From: Roseiarcus sp036513315
GTDB taxonomy: Bacteria; Pseudomonadota; Alphaproteobacteria; Rhizobiales; Beijerinckiaceae
Assembly (NCBI GenBank): GCA_036513315.1
Contig: DATBZF010000018.1
Coordinates: 1-64,000, forward strand
Length of the DNA stretch: 64,000 bases
Direction: 5' to 3'
Shown here in pieces: positions 28,126 through 35,568 of the stretch. The translations under genes were made by a program, and so were the position numbers. The notes below the pieces were generated by a model that did not search any database, had not been told where the DNA came from, and saw nothing but the letters and a program-made list of their open reading frames with translations. Each line of letters starts with the position of its first letter. Positions within the stretch are counted from its first letter, which is position 1.

Positions 28126-29814
28126 TCAGAAATGATAGGCCGATTGCACGAAGCCCTGCGCGGTCTGCGTCGCGAAAGTTGCAACCTGCGGGCCGCCGTC
28201 GGCGGTTACAGCCTGAAAATTCGCATGGCCCTTGGCGTTCATCGCCCAATAGCGGCCGCCGATGCCGACGTCGAAATTGCTCGAAAGCGCGTAGTTGAGT
28301 TCGCCTTCGGCCTGGAAGCCGTTCCATCCAGAGCCTGATTCCGGGATCGCGCCCGAGAAGTCCTGCGGTTCGCGCAGCCAGTGATCGTTCTTTCCGTTAA
28401 ATGTCATATACGGCAACCACGCCGCTTCGGCCCTGATGGAGAAGCCGGCCGGAAGAGTCAATTGCGCCGCCAGACCGAGGCGGATCGAATTCCATTGGCC
28501 TTCGTCGCTGATCCCGAGGTTTGAAGATCCGACCGCTCCGGTGGGGCATATCCCGGCATTGCCAGCCGTTTGCGTGCACCCGAATGCGTTGAAGCGTTCG
28601 TCAAGATAGTGGTAGCCGGCGAATCCGCCGACCTTGTACCAGGAGCCCTGCATGGCGTAATAGCCGAAGTCGATGTCCGCATAGCTGAGATGGCCGTCGC
28701 CCTGCGAGCTGTTGGTTGACGAATAGGGCGTTGTAATCGGCCCAAAATCTTCGTCCTGCAATTGGCCGCCCGATTCCTTGCCGATGCCGAAAAAGCCCTT
28801 CGCGAAAAGGCCGGAGCTTGGCTCGTCGAGCCTGGCGTAGGCCTCTCCGGTCGCGGCGGTCGGATTTTGATAGGTGAGCTGCGAAATCCGAAGAGAGCCG
28901 CCGGAATCGTATAGCGTCATGCGGGCGTGACTCGTCGACATGCCGGCGCGAACGCCAAACTCTCCGGTTATGTCGCTACCGGAATTCTGAAACGCATTGG
29001 AGGTCGTTTGGGTGCTTGTGCCGTCGAACTCGTAGTTCAAGCCAAGGCGCAACGTATAGCCTCGGAAGGCGATGCTGGAATCCGTTTCGGTTGCTGGGAA
29101 ACCGGTCACGGCCGTGAAGTTTGGCAATCCAGCGACATGGCTGACGCCGAGATCGTAGTAGAGGAATTCGGCGCCGATCGACCATTGCGGATCGATCGCA
29201 TATTCGACCCCGCCGCCCGCGGCGAAGCCCACACTAATATCGCTATGCGAGCCCGTGAAGGTTGGGCCCAGCCCGGGGAAAGTCAAACTACTGGCGACTT
29301 GCGTCTGGCCAAAGGCGAGGCCCCCGGTTGCATAAATGAGCATGTCGTCGATCGGCGCGAAGCCGACGCGGCCGCGAATCGTACCGAGCGAGTGCAATTG
29401 TTGAGACTGGGCCTCGGTAAAGGGCGTCCCGCCGGGGACGGCGCCAGCCGCGCCGGCCACCGATTGTCTGGCGGTTGCGCCGAACACCATGTCGTAATCG
29501 GTGACCCCACCGACGACGAAACTGCCCCATTGCTTGTTGAAACCCACCTGCACGCCCAACATCCCGCCGTCGGACGAGAACTTGTAAGACGTTGGAATGC
29601 CTGACGGTACGAACGATTCGGGGAACCAGATCTGCGACTCGCTCTGGCTCGGCGCCAACAATCCGCCGCCGTTGACGCCGATCGAAAGGCCGTCCCAGCG
29701 GGCGGGGCCCGACTGCTGGACCGGGGTCGGCGCCAAGACGTCGAGATCAGCCGCAAGCGCGCCGCCGCCGGAGCCAGCGATGCATGAAGTGAGGAGGATT
29801 GTGCGAAGGTTCAC
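28126..29814 (-). CDS. Two-barrel outer-membrane protein: Omp25-like plus omptin-like
   Basis: A 562-residue outer-membrane protein from a GTG start. A signal peptide (about 1-22) is followed by an 8-strand Omp25/OmpA-like barrel (about 35-263) that ends with a typical strand, LRLGLNYEF. A short Ser/Thr/Asn linker (264-282) joins a second barrel (about 283-562) ending QSAYHF. The second barrel follows the omptin pattern: ISQLTYQN, GKESGGQLQDEDF with Asp354 and Asp356 (compare OmpT Asp83/Asp85), LSYADIDFGYY, VGGFAGYHYLD and KNDHW with His478 (compare OmpT Asp210-x-His212). The residue two before the His is Asn476 rather than Asp, so protease activity is uncertain. A 21-base palindrome lies 28 bp upstream. 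Confidence 0.8.
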   Translation of the reverse strand: MNLRTILLTSCIAGSGGGALAADLDVLAPTPVQQSGPARWDGLSIGVNGGGLLAPSQSESQIWFPESFVPSGIPTSYKFSSDGGMLGVQVGFNKQWGSFVVGGVTDYDMVFGATARQSVAGAAGAVPGGTPFTEAQSQQLHSLGTIRGRVGFAPIDDMLIYATGGLAFGQTQVASSLTFPGLGPTFTGSHSDISVGFAAGGGVEYAIDPQWSIGAEFLYYDLGVSHVAGLPNFTAVTGFPATETDSSIAFRGYTLRLGLNYEFDGTSTQTTSNAFQNSGSDITGEFGVRAGMSTSHARMTLYDSGGSLRISQLTYQNPTAATGEAYARLDEPSSGLFAKGFFGIGKESGGQLQDEDFGPITTPYSSTNSSQGDGHLSYADIDFGYYAMQGSWYKVGGFAGYHYLDERFNAFGCTQTAGNAGICPTGAVGSSNLGISDEGQWNSIRLGLAAQLTLPAGFSIRAEAAWLPYMTFNGKNDHWLREPQDFSGAIPESGSGWNGFQAEGELNYALSSNFDVGIGGRYWAMNAKGHANFQAVTADGGPQVATFATQTAQGFVQSAYHF

Positions 29815-29842
29815 GCGCGGTCTCTGCTTGCCTGAACGGAAT

Positions 29843-29863
29843 GTTAACCTTAACTTGGTTAAC
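29843..29863. promoter_or_regulatory. 21-bp palindrome upstream of the two-barrel OMP gene
   Basis: GTTAACC (29843-29849) and GGTTAAC (29857-29863) form perfect 7-base arms around TTAACTT. It lies 28 bp upstream of the GTG start, where a promoter or operator would be. TTAA recurs three times, but the spacing (two or five bases) does not match the CtrA consensus of seven. A dimeric regulator site is the likeliest reading. Confidence 0.45.
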
Positions 29864-29897
29864 GAATTCCAACCGGCGACCGTTTCCGCAGCCTATT

Positions 29898-30869
29898 TCA
29901 GGCGCGCCATCCGTCCGCGAATGCGCAAGTCTTGAGAAATGCTGTTAGTCGATCGGCGAAGGCGCGGCGCGCGGGCGTCTTTCGCGGCTTCCCCCGGCGC
30001 GCGCTCAGCATTGGCGCCGTGGTGAGATATTCCGGCCACGGCGAGTTTTCGAACAACGCCTGGTAGGCCTGCGCGAAACGCGCCTCCCCGCGCCACATAT
30101 CAATTTCCCACGGCTTGGGAGAATTGACGAAATGCAGGACAATTGGATCGACGATCTTTTCCAAATCAAGGAGGAAAAAGTCGCCCATGAAATTATATCG
30201 CGGCGATAGCGGCGCAAAGTCGCCCGCGATGAGTTCATTGAGGGCGCTCTGCTCGAGGAAGGGATAGCGGTCGGGCGTCGCGCGCAGCGCCGCCATCGCG
30301 CGCTCCCCCAAACCAAGCCCGCTCCACCGCACGCGGTCGATCGTCATGAGGCCAGCGTTGAAATAGGGCGTCGTCTGGCTTAGGCCAAGCGAACGGCGGT
30401 GTCGCTGGAAGCTGCGCGCGAGCGCGCCGCCGTTAAAATCCATCAGAAAGATCATGTCATAGGCGGCGGCGATCGGCGCTCCGGCAAGATCGATTTCAGC
30501 GAGGCGGCGAAGGCCGGCGCGCTGGATCAGCATGTCCGAATCGATTGATACGATCCGCTCATAGGATTCGGGTAGAATCCGATCGAGGAACAGCCGGCGA
30601 AATACCGCGCGCGAAAGCCGGCCGCGCCCGGGCGCGCCGCGATCGAACGTCGAAAAATCGACGCATAGCAATCGGATTTTGTTGCGCAGGATCGGGTCGA
30701 GAGCTGCGAAGCCAGGCGCAACGTCGCTTTCCTCGCAAACGATGAAAACATCGAAGGCTCCGGAATCCTCTTGCGCCAGGATCGAGGAGGCGGTGCAGAC
30801 CGCCTGGCGAAAGAAAGCCAGGTCAGGCGTGAGGCAGACGGCCGTCTTCGCGGAACGAGCCGTCGTCAC
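29898..30869 (-). CDS. GT8-family glycosyltransferase
   Basis: A 323-residue cytoplasmic glycosyltransferase of the GT8 (galactosyl/glucosyltransferase) type. The metal-binding DxD is Asp110-Ser-Asp112 in IVSIDSDML. TTPYFNAGLMTIDRVRW, LEQSALNELI and HFVNSPKPW are the other family signatures. Such enzymes usually add a hexose to LPS core or a surface polysaccharide from UDP-sugar; the acceptor is unknown. Its GTG start overlaps the mipZ stop (GTGA), so it is translationally coupled to the division regulator. The last ~35 residues are basic and alanine-rich. Confidence 0.87.
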   Translation of the reverse strand: MTTARSAKTAVCLTPDLAFFRQAVCTASSILAQEDSGAFDVFIVCEESDVAPGFAALDPILRNKIRLLCVDFSTFDRGAPGRGRLSRAVFRRLFLDRILPESYERIVSIDSDMLIQRAGLRRLAEIDLAGAPIAAAYDMIFLMDFNGGALARSFQRHRRSLGLSQTTPYFNAGLMTIDRVRWSGLGLGERAMAALRATPDRYPFLEQSALNELIAGDFAPLSPRYNFMGDFFLLDLEKIVDPIVLHFVNSPKPWEIDMWRGEARFAQAYQALFENSPWPEYLTTAPMLSARRGKPRKTPARRAFADRLTAFLKTCAFADGWRA

Positions 30870-31798
30870 GAGAAATCATGGGCGGATGGGTTTGGTCCCC
30901 GATAAAGGTCCGATACGCGGGCATGCCACAGCCGTCGGGACTCCATGTGCTCGAGACCGGGCGCTCGCGTCGGCAATTGCAGCGCCTCGACCAGGCCCTC
31001 GATCTCCTGGCGGGCGCTCAATTGTGAAGATGTCAGCGCGCCTTTCTGGGCGCCCTGCTCGATCGCGTCGAGCGCCGTCAGGCCGATCGGGAAAAGTTCG
31101 CGGAAGATGACGCGGTCGTGAAAGCCGTCGGCGACACGAAACCGCAATTCAGCGCCAAGTCTGGCGATGCTGATGGCGATCTGCCTGGCGTTGTTGTTGG
31201 CCAGCGAGGCCATGCGATTGCGCACCATCACCCAGTCGATCACGCCATTGTCGACGAGCTGGCGCTTGCGACGGGCCTCGAGCACGAGGTCGGCGTAATG
31301 GGCGACCGCGCCGCGCTGTTTGCGATCGTGATTGACCCGCGAAAAGACGTCGACATCGATATAACTGTCGTTAAGCGGTGAAATCAGCGTGTCGGCGAGC
31401 GAATGGGCGAGACGCATCAAATAGCTGTCGGAGGCCGGGGTGTCGATGACGACGAATTCATAATCGTGCTCGACGGATCCGATGGCGGCGGCGAAGTCGG
31501 CGAATTCACGCGCCTCGTTCTCGCGCAGATCGGCGGATTCGCCGCGCCCCATCGCGCGATGGTGGGGCAGTTCAATCGGCCATTCGGCGTTGGCCGCCCA
31601 TGAACGCCGATTCTCGAAGAAACGGGTCAGCGTTTGCTGACGCGTATCGAGATCGATCGAGGCGACCCGATAACCTGCCTTAAGCAAAGCAACCGTTATA
31701 TGGATCGAAATCGTCGATTTGCCGGCGCCGCCCTTCTCATTGCCGACGACAATGACATGGGCGCTGCGTAGATCGGAGGAATCGTTGTCAAAGTCCAT
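30866..31798 (-). CDS. mipZ: MipZ division-plane positioning ATPase
   Basis: A 310-residue ParA/MinD-superfamily ATPase that in Caulobacter forms a gradient from the poles and inhibits FtsZ assembly. NEKGGAGKST (deviant Walker A, residues 20-29) is followed by ASIDLDTRQQTLTRFFENRR and FVVIDTPASDSYLMRLAHS. DWVMVRNRMASLANNN and FRELFPIGLTALD are typical of MipZ rather than MinD or ParA. The length is slightly above Caulobacter MipZ. The gene overlaps the GT8 gene by four bases. Alphaproteobacteria with MipZ generally lack MinCD. Confidence 0.94.
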   Translation of the reverse strand: MDFDNDSSDLRSAHVIVVGNEKGGAGKSTISIHITVALLKAGYRVASIDLDTRQQTLTRFFENRRSWAANAEWPIELPHHRAMGRGESADLRENEAREFADFAAAIGSVEHDYEFVVIDTPASDSYLMRLAHSLADTLISPLNDSYIDVDVFSRVNHDRKQRGAVAHYADLVLEARRKRQLVDNGVIDWVMVRNRMASLANNNARQIAISIARLGAELRFRVADGFHDRVIFRELFPIGLTALDAIEQGAQKGALTSSQLSARQEIEGLVEALQLPTRAPGLEHMESRRLWHARVSDLYRGPNPSAHDFS

Positions 31799-31922
31799 GA
31801 ATATCGCCGAATCGCCAACGCTCTATTCTTCAGCCATTCATAATGTTTTTCTCGGCGTTCGGACAATAGGGTAGGGCGGGGAGGTCAACGATTTGCCGAG
31901 GCTTGCTGAAGGTTCTTCGCCA

Positions 31923-33326
31923 TCAAGCGGGTCTTGGCGCGGGCTCGGCGTGGCCGACGATGCGTATGATGTCTGGAAAAGTCGCGCGCAAAGAGCGCTC
32001 TAGCGCATCGACCTCATCGTGAGCGGCGTCGACGGATAGTTTGGCGTCGCATGAGCAATGGAAATTGACGAAATAGCCGCCGGGCGTATGGCGCACGCGC
32101 ACGTCGTGAATATTTCGCAATTGGCCGCGCAGCGCGGCATTGTCTGACAGGGTCTGCGTAATTTTGGCGATCAAGCCGGAATCGGCGTCGCGCCCATGAA
32201 TTTCGCGCGTCTCCATCGGTTCGATATGGGTCTCGACTTCGATATCGGGGCCGACCTCGTCTTCAATCGCGGTTTCCAGGCGCGTGGCGAGTTCATGCGC
32301 CTCGGCAAGACTCAGGCGACCATCCACCTCCATGTCGAGACTGACGCATTTTCGTCCGTCGACCTCCTGAATTGTGATGTGGTGGACGGCGAAGCGCAGG
32401 CGCGTGGCGATCAACTGAACGCGCTCAAGCAGGCTTTCGTCATCGAGCGCAACCGGATTGGCGGTGAGCGTCAGCGCCGTCTGCGGCCATTCCGCTTCGA
32501 TGCGGCGCGCGACATCGCCTTTGATCGCGGCTACCCGCTCCAGCGGAAGGGTGCGCGAAACAAAAATGCCGACCTCGCCGATGATCTGGGCGCCGCTGGG
32601 CCGGAGGCGGATCGTATCGATCGATGCGACGCCGGGCACGGCTTCGATCGCGCGGCGCAAGCGATCCGCGAGGCCTTTGGGGGCCGTGTCGACCAACGCG
32701 TCGATTGTATGGCGGCCAAGCCGGAAGCTGGCGATCGCGATGAACACGGCGACGCCGATCGCCGCCAGAGCGTCGGCTTGGACGAAGCCGAACCGCGTCG
32801 CCGCCAAACCGATGAGGACGAGAAGAGACGAGACCAGATCGCTGGAATAATGCAATGCGTCCGCCGCCAGCGCATCGCTTTTCGTTTCTCGGGCGACCTT
32901 CGCGAGGGCGCGCCAGCGTATAAAATCGACTGCAACCGAGACGAGGACGACGCCAAGCGCCAGCGCGTTGGCGTCGACTTTCGGCGCATCGCCGCCCATA
33001 CGCCGGATCGCCTCGACGGCGACGGCGACCGACAGCACCGCCAGAAAGCCCGTTTGCGCCAGCGCCGCCACCGCTTCAATCTTCGCGTGGCCGAACGGAT
33101 GTTCTTCGTCGGCTGGCTTGTCGGCCTCTCGCACCGCGAAAAACGTGAGCGCGCTCGAGCCGGTGTCCAAGAGATTATGGGCGCCTTCCGAGACGAGCGC
33201 CAGAGACCCCGACAGCAAGCCCGCGACCAGTTTCGCCAGAGACAGCGCGGCGCTGGCGAAGACCGAGGCGAGAGCCGCCCTTTGTTTGCGCCATGGGTCT
33301 TTCTGGCGCTCCGGCGAGGGTTCCAT
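31923..33326 (-). CDS. CDF metal exporter with three C-terminal ferredoxin-like domains
   Basis: A 467-residue inner-membrane cation diffusion facilitator. The six-helix domain (about 15-212) has metal site A residues His50 and Asp54 (AHNLLD) and His159 and Asp163 (HYSSD). CDFs normally carry one cytoplasmic ZT_dimer domain; here three copies follow (about 220-290, 294-370 and 383-463), two of them ending in a similar HxEP motif (HIEP, HAEP). The metal is unknown (Zn, Fe, Co or Mn are possible). The ATG at 33326 is preferred to a TTG two codons earlier; no good ribosome site is visible. It is divergent from gloA. Confidence 0.88.
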   Translation of the reverse strand: MEPSPERQKDPWRKQRAALASVFASAALSLAKLVAGLLSGSLALVSEGAHNLLDTGSSALTFFAVREADKPADEEHPFGHAKIEAVAALAQTGFLAVLSVAVAVEAIRRMGGDAPKVDANALALGVVLVSVAVDFIRWRALAKVARETKSDALAADALHYSSDLVSSLLVLIGLAATRFGFVQADALAAIGVAVFIAIASFRLGRHTIDALVDTAPKGLADRLRRAIEAVPGVASIDTIRLRPSGAQIIGEVGIFVSRTLPLERVAAIKGDVARRIEAEWPQTALTLTANPVALDDESLLERVQLIATRLRFAVHHITIQEVDGRKCVSLDMEVDGRLSLAEAHELATRLETAIEDEVGPDIEVETHIEPMETREIHGRDADSGLIAKITQTLSDNAALRGQLRNIHDVRVRHTPGGYFVNFHCSCDAKLSVDAAHDEVDALERSLRATFPDIIRIVGHAEPAPRPA

Positions 33327-33475
33327 GGTCAAACTTTGCGTGATGGCGAAGGAAGGAGCAAAACAGGGGCTGCCACAATTCGATTTGGCGGCTATGTTCC
33401 GCCTCGTCTTTTGAAGCTATCTGGTATCTTTTGACACGACCCAGGTCTTTTGGGGCAATCGGCGGAGTTAAAGCA

Positions 33476-33916
33476 ATGGAATTCCTGCACACGATGATCC
33501 GCGTCACCGATCTCGACGCGTCGCTTGATTTCTTCGTCGGCAAATTCGGACTGGTCGAAACCCGGCGGATCAACAACGAAAAGGGACGCTATACCCTGGT
33601 TTTCCTCGCCGCGCCCGGCGATGCCGAGCAAGCCAGGAAAACCCAGGCGCCGCTTATCGAGCTCACCCATAACTGGGATCCGGAAGTCTATACCGGCGGG
33701 CGGAACTTCGGCCATCTCGCCTATCGCGTCGATGATATCTACGCCTTCTGTGACAAATTGCGGAAGGCCGGAGTGACGATCAATCGTCCGCCCCGCGATG
33801 GCCATATGGCTTTTGTGCGCACGCCGGATAATATTTCGATCGAACTGATCCAGAAAGGGGAGGCGCTTCCGGCCGCCGAACCATGGCAGTCGATGCCCAA
33901 TACCGGCGTGTGGTGA
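33476..33916 (+). CDS. gloA: Lactoylglutathione lyase (glyoxalase I)
   Basis: A 146-residue cytoplasmic enzyme that isomerises the methylglyoxal-glutathione hemithioacetal. The four metal ligands His5, Glu62, His80 and Glu123 are all in place, in FLHTMIRV, LIELTHN, NFGHLAY and ISIELIQ. The small size and the single loop suggest the Ni-dependent bacterial type. GGAG upstream fixes the ATG at 33476; the open frame before it is not conserved. The region before the next gene (164 bp) shows no obvious signal. Confidence 0.94.
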   Translation: MEFLHTMIRVTDLDASLDFFVGKFGLVETRRINNEKGRYTLVFLAAPGDAEQARKTQAPLIELTHNWDPEVYTGGRNFGHLAYRVDDIYAFCDKLRKAGVTINRPPRDGHMAFVRTPDNISIELIQKGEALPAAEPWQSMPNTGVW

Positions 33917-34080
33917 GGCGACCGGCAATCGCCCAAATGGCAGTCGGGGGTGGATCGGCGCGGTTATCGCCGCCACTTCATGGATTGGTTCGAAAGTGCT
34001 TTGCGATCCGTCGATAAGGCGGAACCTTTCGCTCGACGCGATTGTGCCCCATTATCCCTTGGGAAGAGGGAGAACTGGCA

Positions 34081-35568
34081 ATGGACGCGACAGGCATGGA
34101 CCGGGAGCCTCGCCGAGAGGTGCGCTTCCGGTTTCGCGGCGCGAATGTCGCCCTGAAGGATTTTGCGCCGCGGGCAACGCTGCTTGACTGGTTGCGGGAA
34201 GAGGCTGGGGCGACCGGGACCAAGGAAGGTTGCGGGGAAGGCGATTGCGGGGCTTGCACGATCGTGCTCGCCCGCAATCGGGATGGCGCGCTCACCCATG
34301 AGGCGGTCAACGCCTGCGTGTTGCTGCTCGGTCAGGTCGACGGCGCCGAACTGCTGACAGTGGAGGACCTTGCCGATGGGCGGACCCTCCATCCTGTCCA
34401 GCAGGCGATGGTCGATCAGCACGGCTCGCAATGCGGCTTCTGCACACCGGGCATCGTGATGAGCCTGTTCGCGCTCTATCATCGCAGCGAACCGGCGACC
34501 CGCGCCTCGATCTGCGACCAGCTCGCCGGCAACCTCTGCCGTTGCACCGGCTATCGGCCGATCGTCGAGGCTGCGCTGGACACCTGCGTCGGCGCGCCCG
34601 CCGATCGGTTTGCCGCTGAGGCAGAGGCCAGGGCGCAAGCGCTGGCGGACATTGTCGACGAAAGAGACGTCTTCGTCGGCGACGAGAGCGCCTTTTTCGC
34701 GGCGCCCGCCAGCGAGCTTGCGCTAGCGGAGCTCTACGATAGCCACCGCGATGCGATCCTGCTCGGCGGCGCCACGGACGTCGGCCTGTGGATCACCAAA
34801 ATTCTGCGCGATCCCCGCAAGATCATCTGGCTCGGTCGCGTCGCCGGTCTCGACCGGATGGAGACGTCGGCTGAAGGGCTGGATATTTATGCAACGACGA
34901 GCCTTGAGCGCGCCATGCCGAGGCTGGCCGAAATTCATCCCGATCTCGGCGAAATCATGCGCCGTTTTGGATCGGCGCAGGTGCGCGTTTCGGGCACCGT
35001 CGGGGGCAATATCGCCAACGGCTCCCCGATCGGCGACTTGCCGCCTGCGCTGATCGCGTTGGGCGCCGCCGTGGAACTGCGGCGCGGCGAAGTCTCACGG
35101 GTTCTGCCGCTGGAGGATTTCTTCATCGCCTATGGCAAGCAGGATCGGGCGCCGGGAGAATATGTGCGCCGCATTCATGCTCCTAAACTGAAGGCGAACC
35201 AGAATTACCGCGCCTTCAAAGTGTCGAAGCGCTTTGACGAGGATATTTCGGCTGTCATGAGCGGCTTCCGCTTCACGCTGGACGGGCGGCGCATCATTGA
35301 GGCGCGCATCGCCTATGGCGGCATGGCCGCCACGCCGAAGCGGGCGAGCGGCGCTGAAAAGGCGCTGATCGGCGCCGACCTCGACGATCCGACAAGCTGG
35401 AGCGCCGCCATCGCCGCTATCGGCAGCGACTATTCGCCTCTCACCGACATGCGCGCGACATCGGCCTATCGTTCGCGCGTCGCCGCCAATCTTCTCATGA
35501 AGGCGCTGCTTGAAGTCGCCGGCGCGTCGAGCGCGACCCGCATCGGAGGCCTCCATGCCGCCGAGTGA
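34081..35568 (+). CDS. xdhA: Xanthine dehydrogenase small subunit (FeS/FAD)
   Basis: A 495-residue electron-transfer subunit of the molybdenum hydroxylase that oxidises hypoxanthine and xanthine to urate. The plant-type 2Fe-2S site uses Cys51, Cys56, Cys59 and Cys79 (GCGEGDCGAC), and the second 2Fe-2S site uses Cys118, Cys121, Cys153 and Cys155 (CGFCTPG, NLCRCTGYRP). A FAD-binding domain (about 205-380, with LLGGATDVGLW and GTVGGNIANGSPIGD) and a CO dehydrogenase flavoprotein C-terminal domain follow. GGGAGA precedes the ATG. It overlaps xdhB by 14 bases. Confidence 0.95.
   Translation: MDATGMDREPRREVRFRFRGANVALKDFAPRATLLDWLREEAGATGTKEGCGEGDCGACTIVLARNRDGALTHEAVNACVLLLGQVDGAELLTVEDLADGRTLHPVQQAMVDQHGSQCGFCTPGIVMSLFALYHRSEPATRASICDQLAGNLCRCTGYRPIVEAALDTCVGAPADRFAAEAEARAQALADIVDERDVFVGDESAFFAAPASELALAELYDSHRDAILLGGATDVGLWITKILRDPRKIIWLGRVAGLDRMETSAEGLDIYATTSLERAMPRLAEIHPDLGEIMRRFGSAQVRVSGTVGGNIANGSPIGDLPPALIALGAAVELRRGEVSRVLPLEDFFIAYGKQDRAPGEYVRRIHAPKLKANQNYRAFKVSKRFDEDISAVMSGFRFTLDGRRIIEARIAYGGMAATPKRASGAEKALIGADLDDPTSWSAAIAAIGSDYSPLTDMRATSAYRSRVAANLLMKALLEVAGASSATRIGGLHAAE

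Noticed and set aside
29843..29863. CtrA binding site
   Set aside because: TTAA copies are two and five bases apart rather than seven; kept only as an unnamed palindrome.
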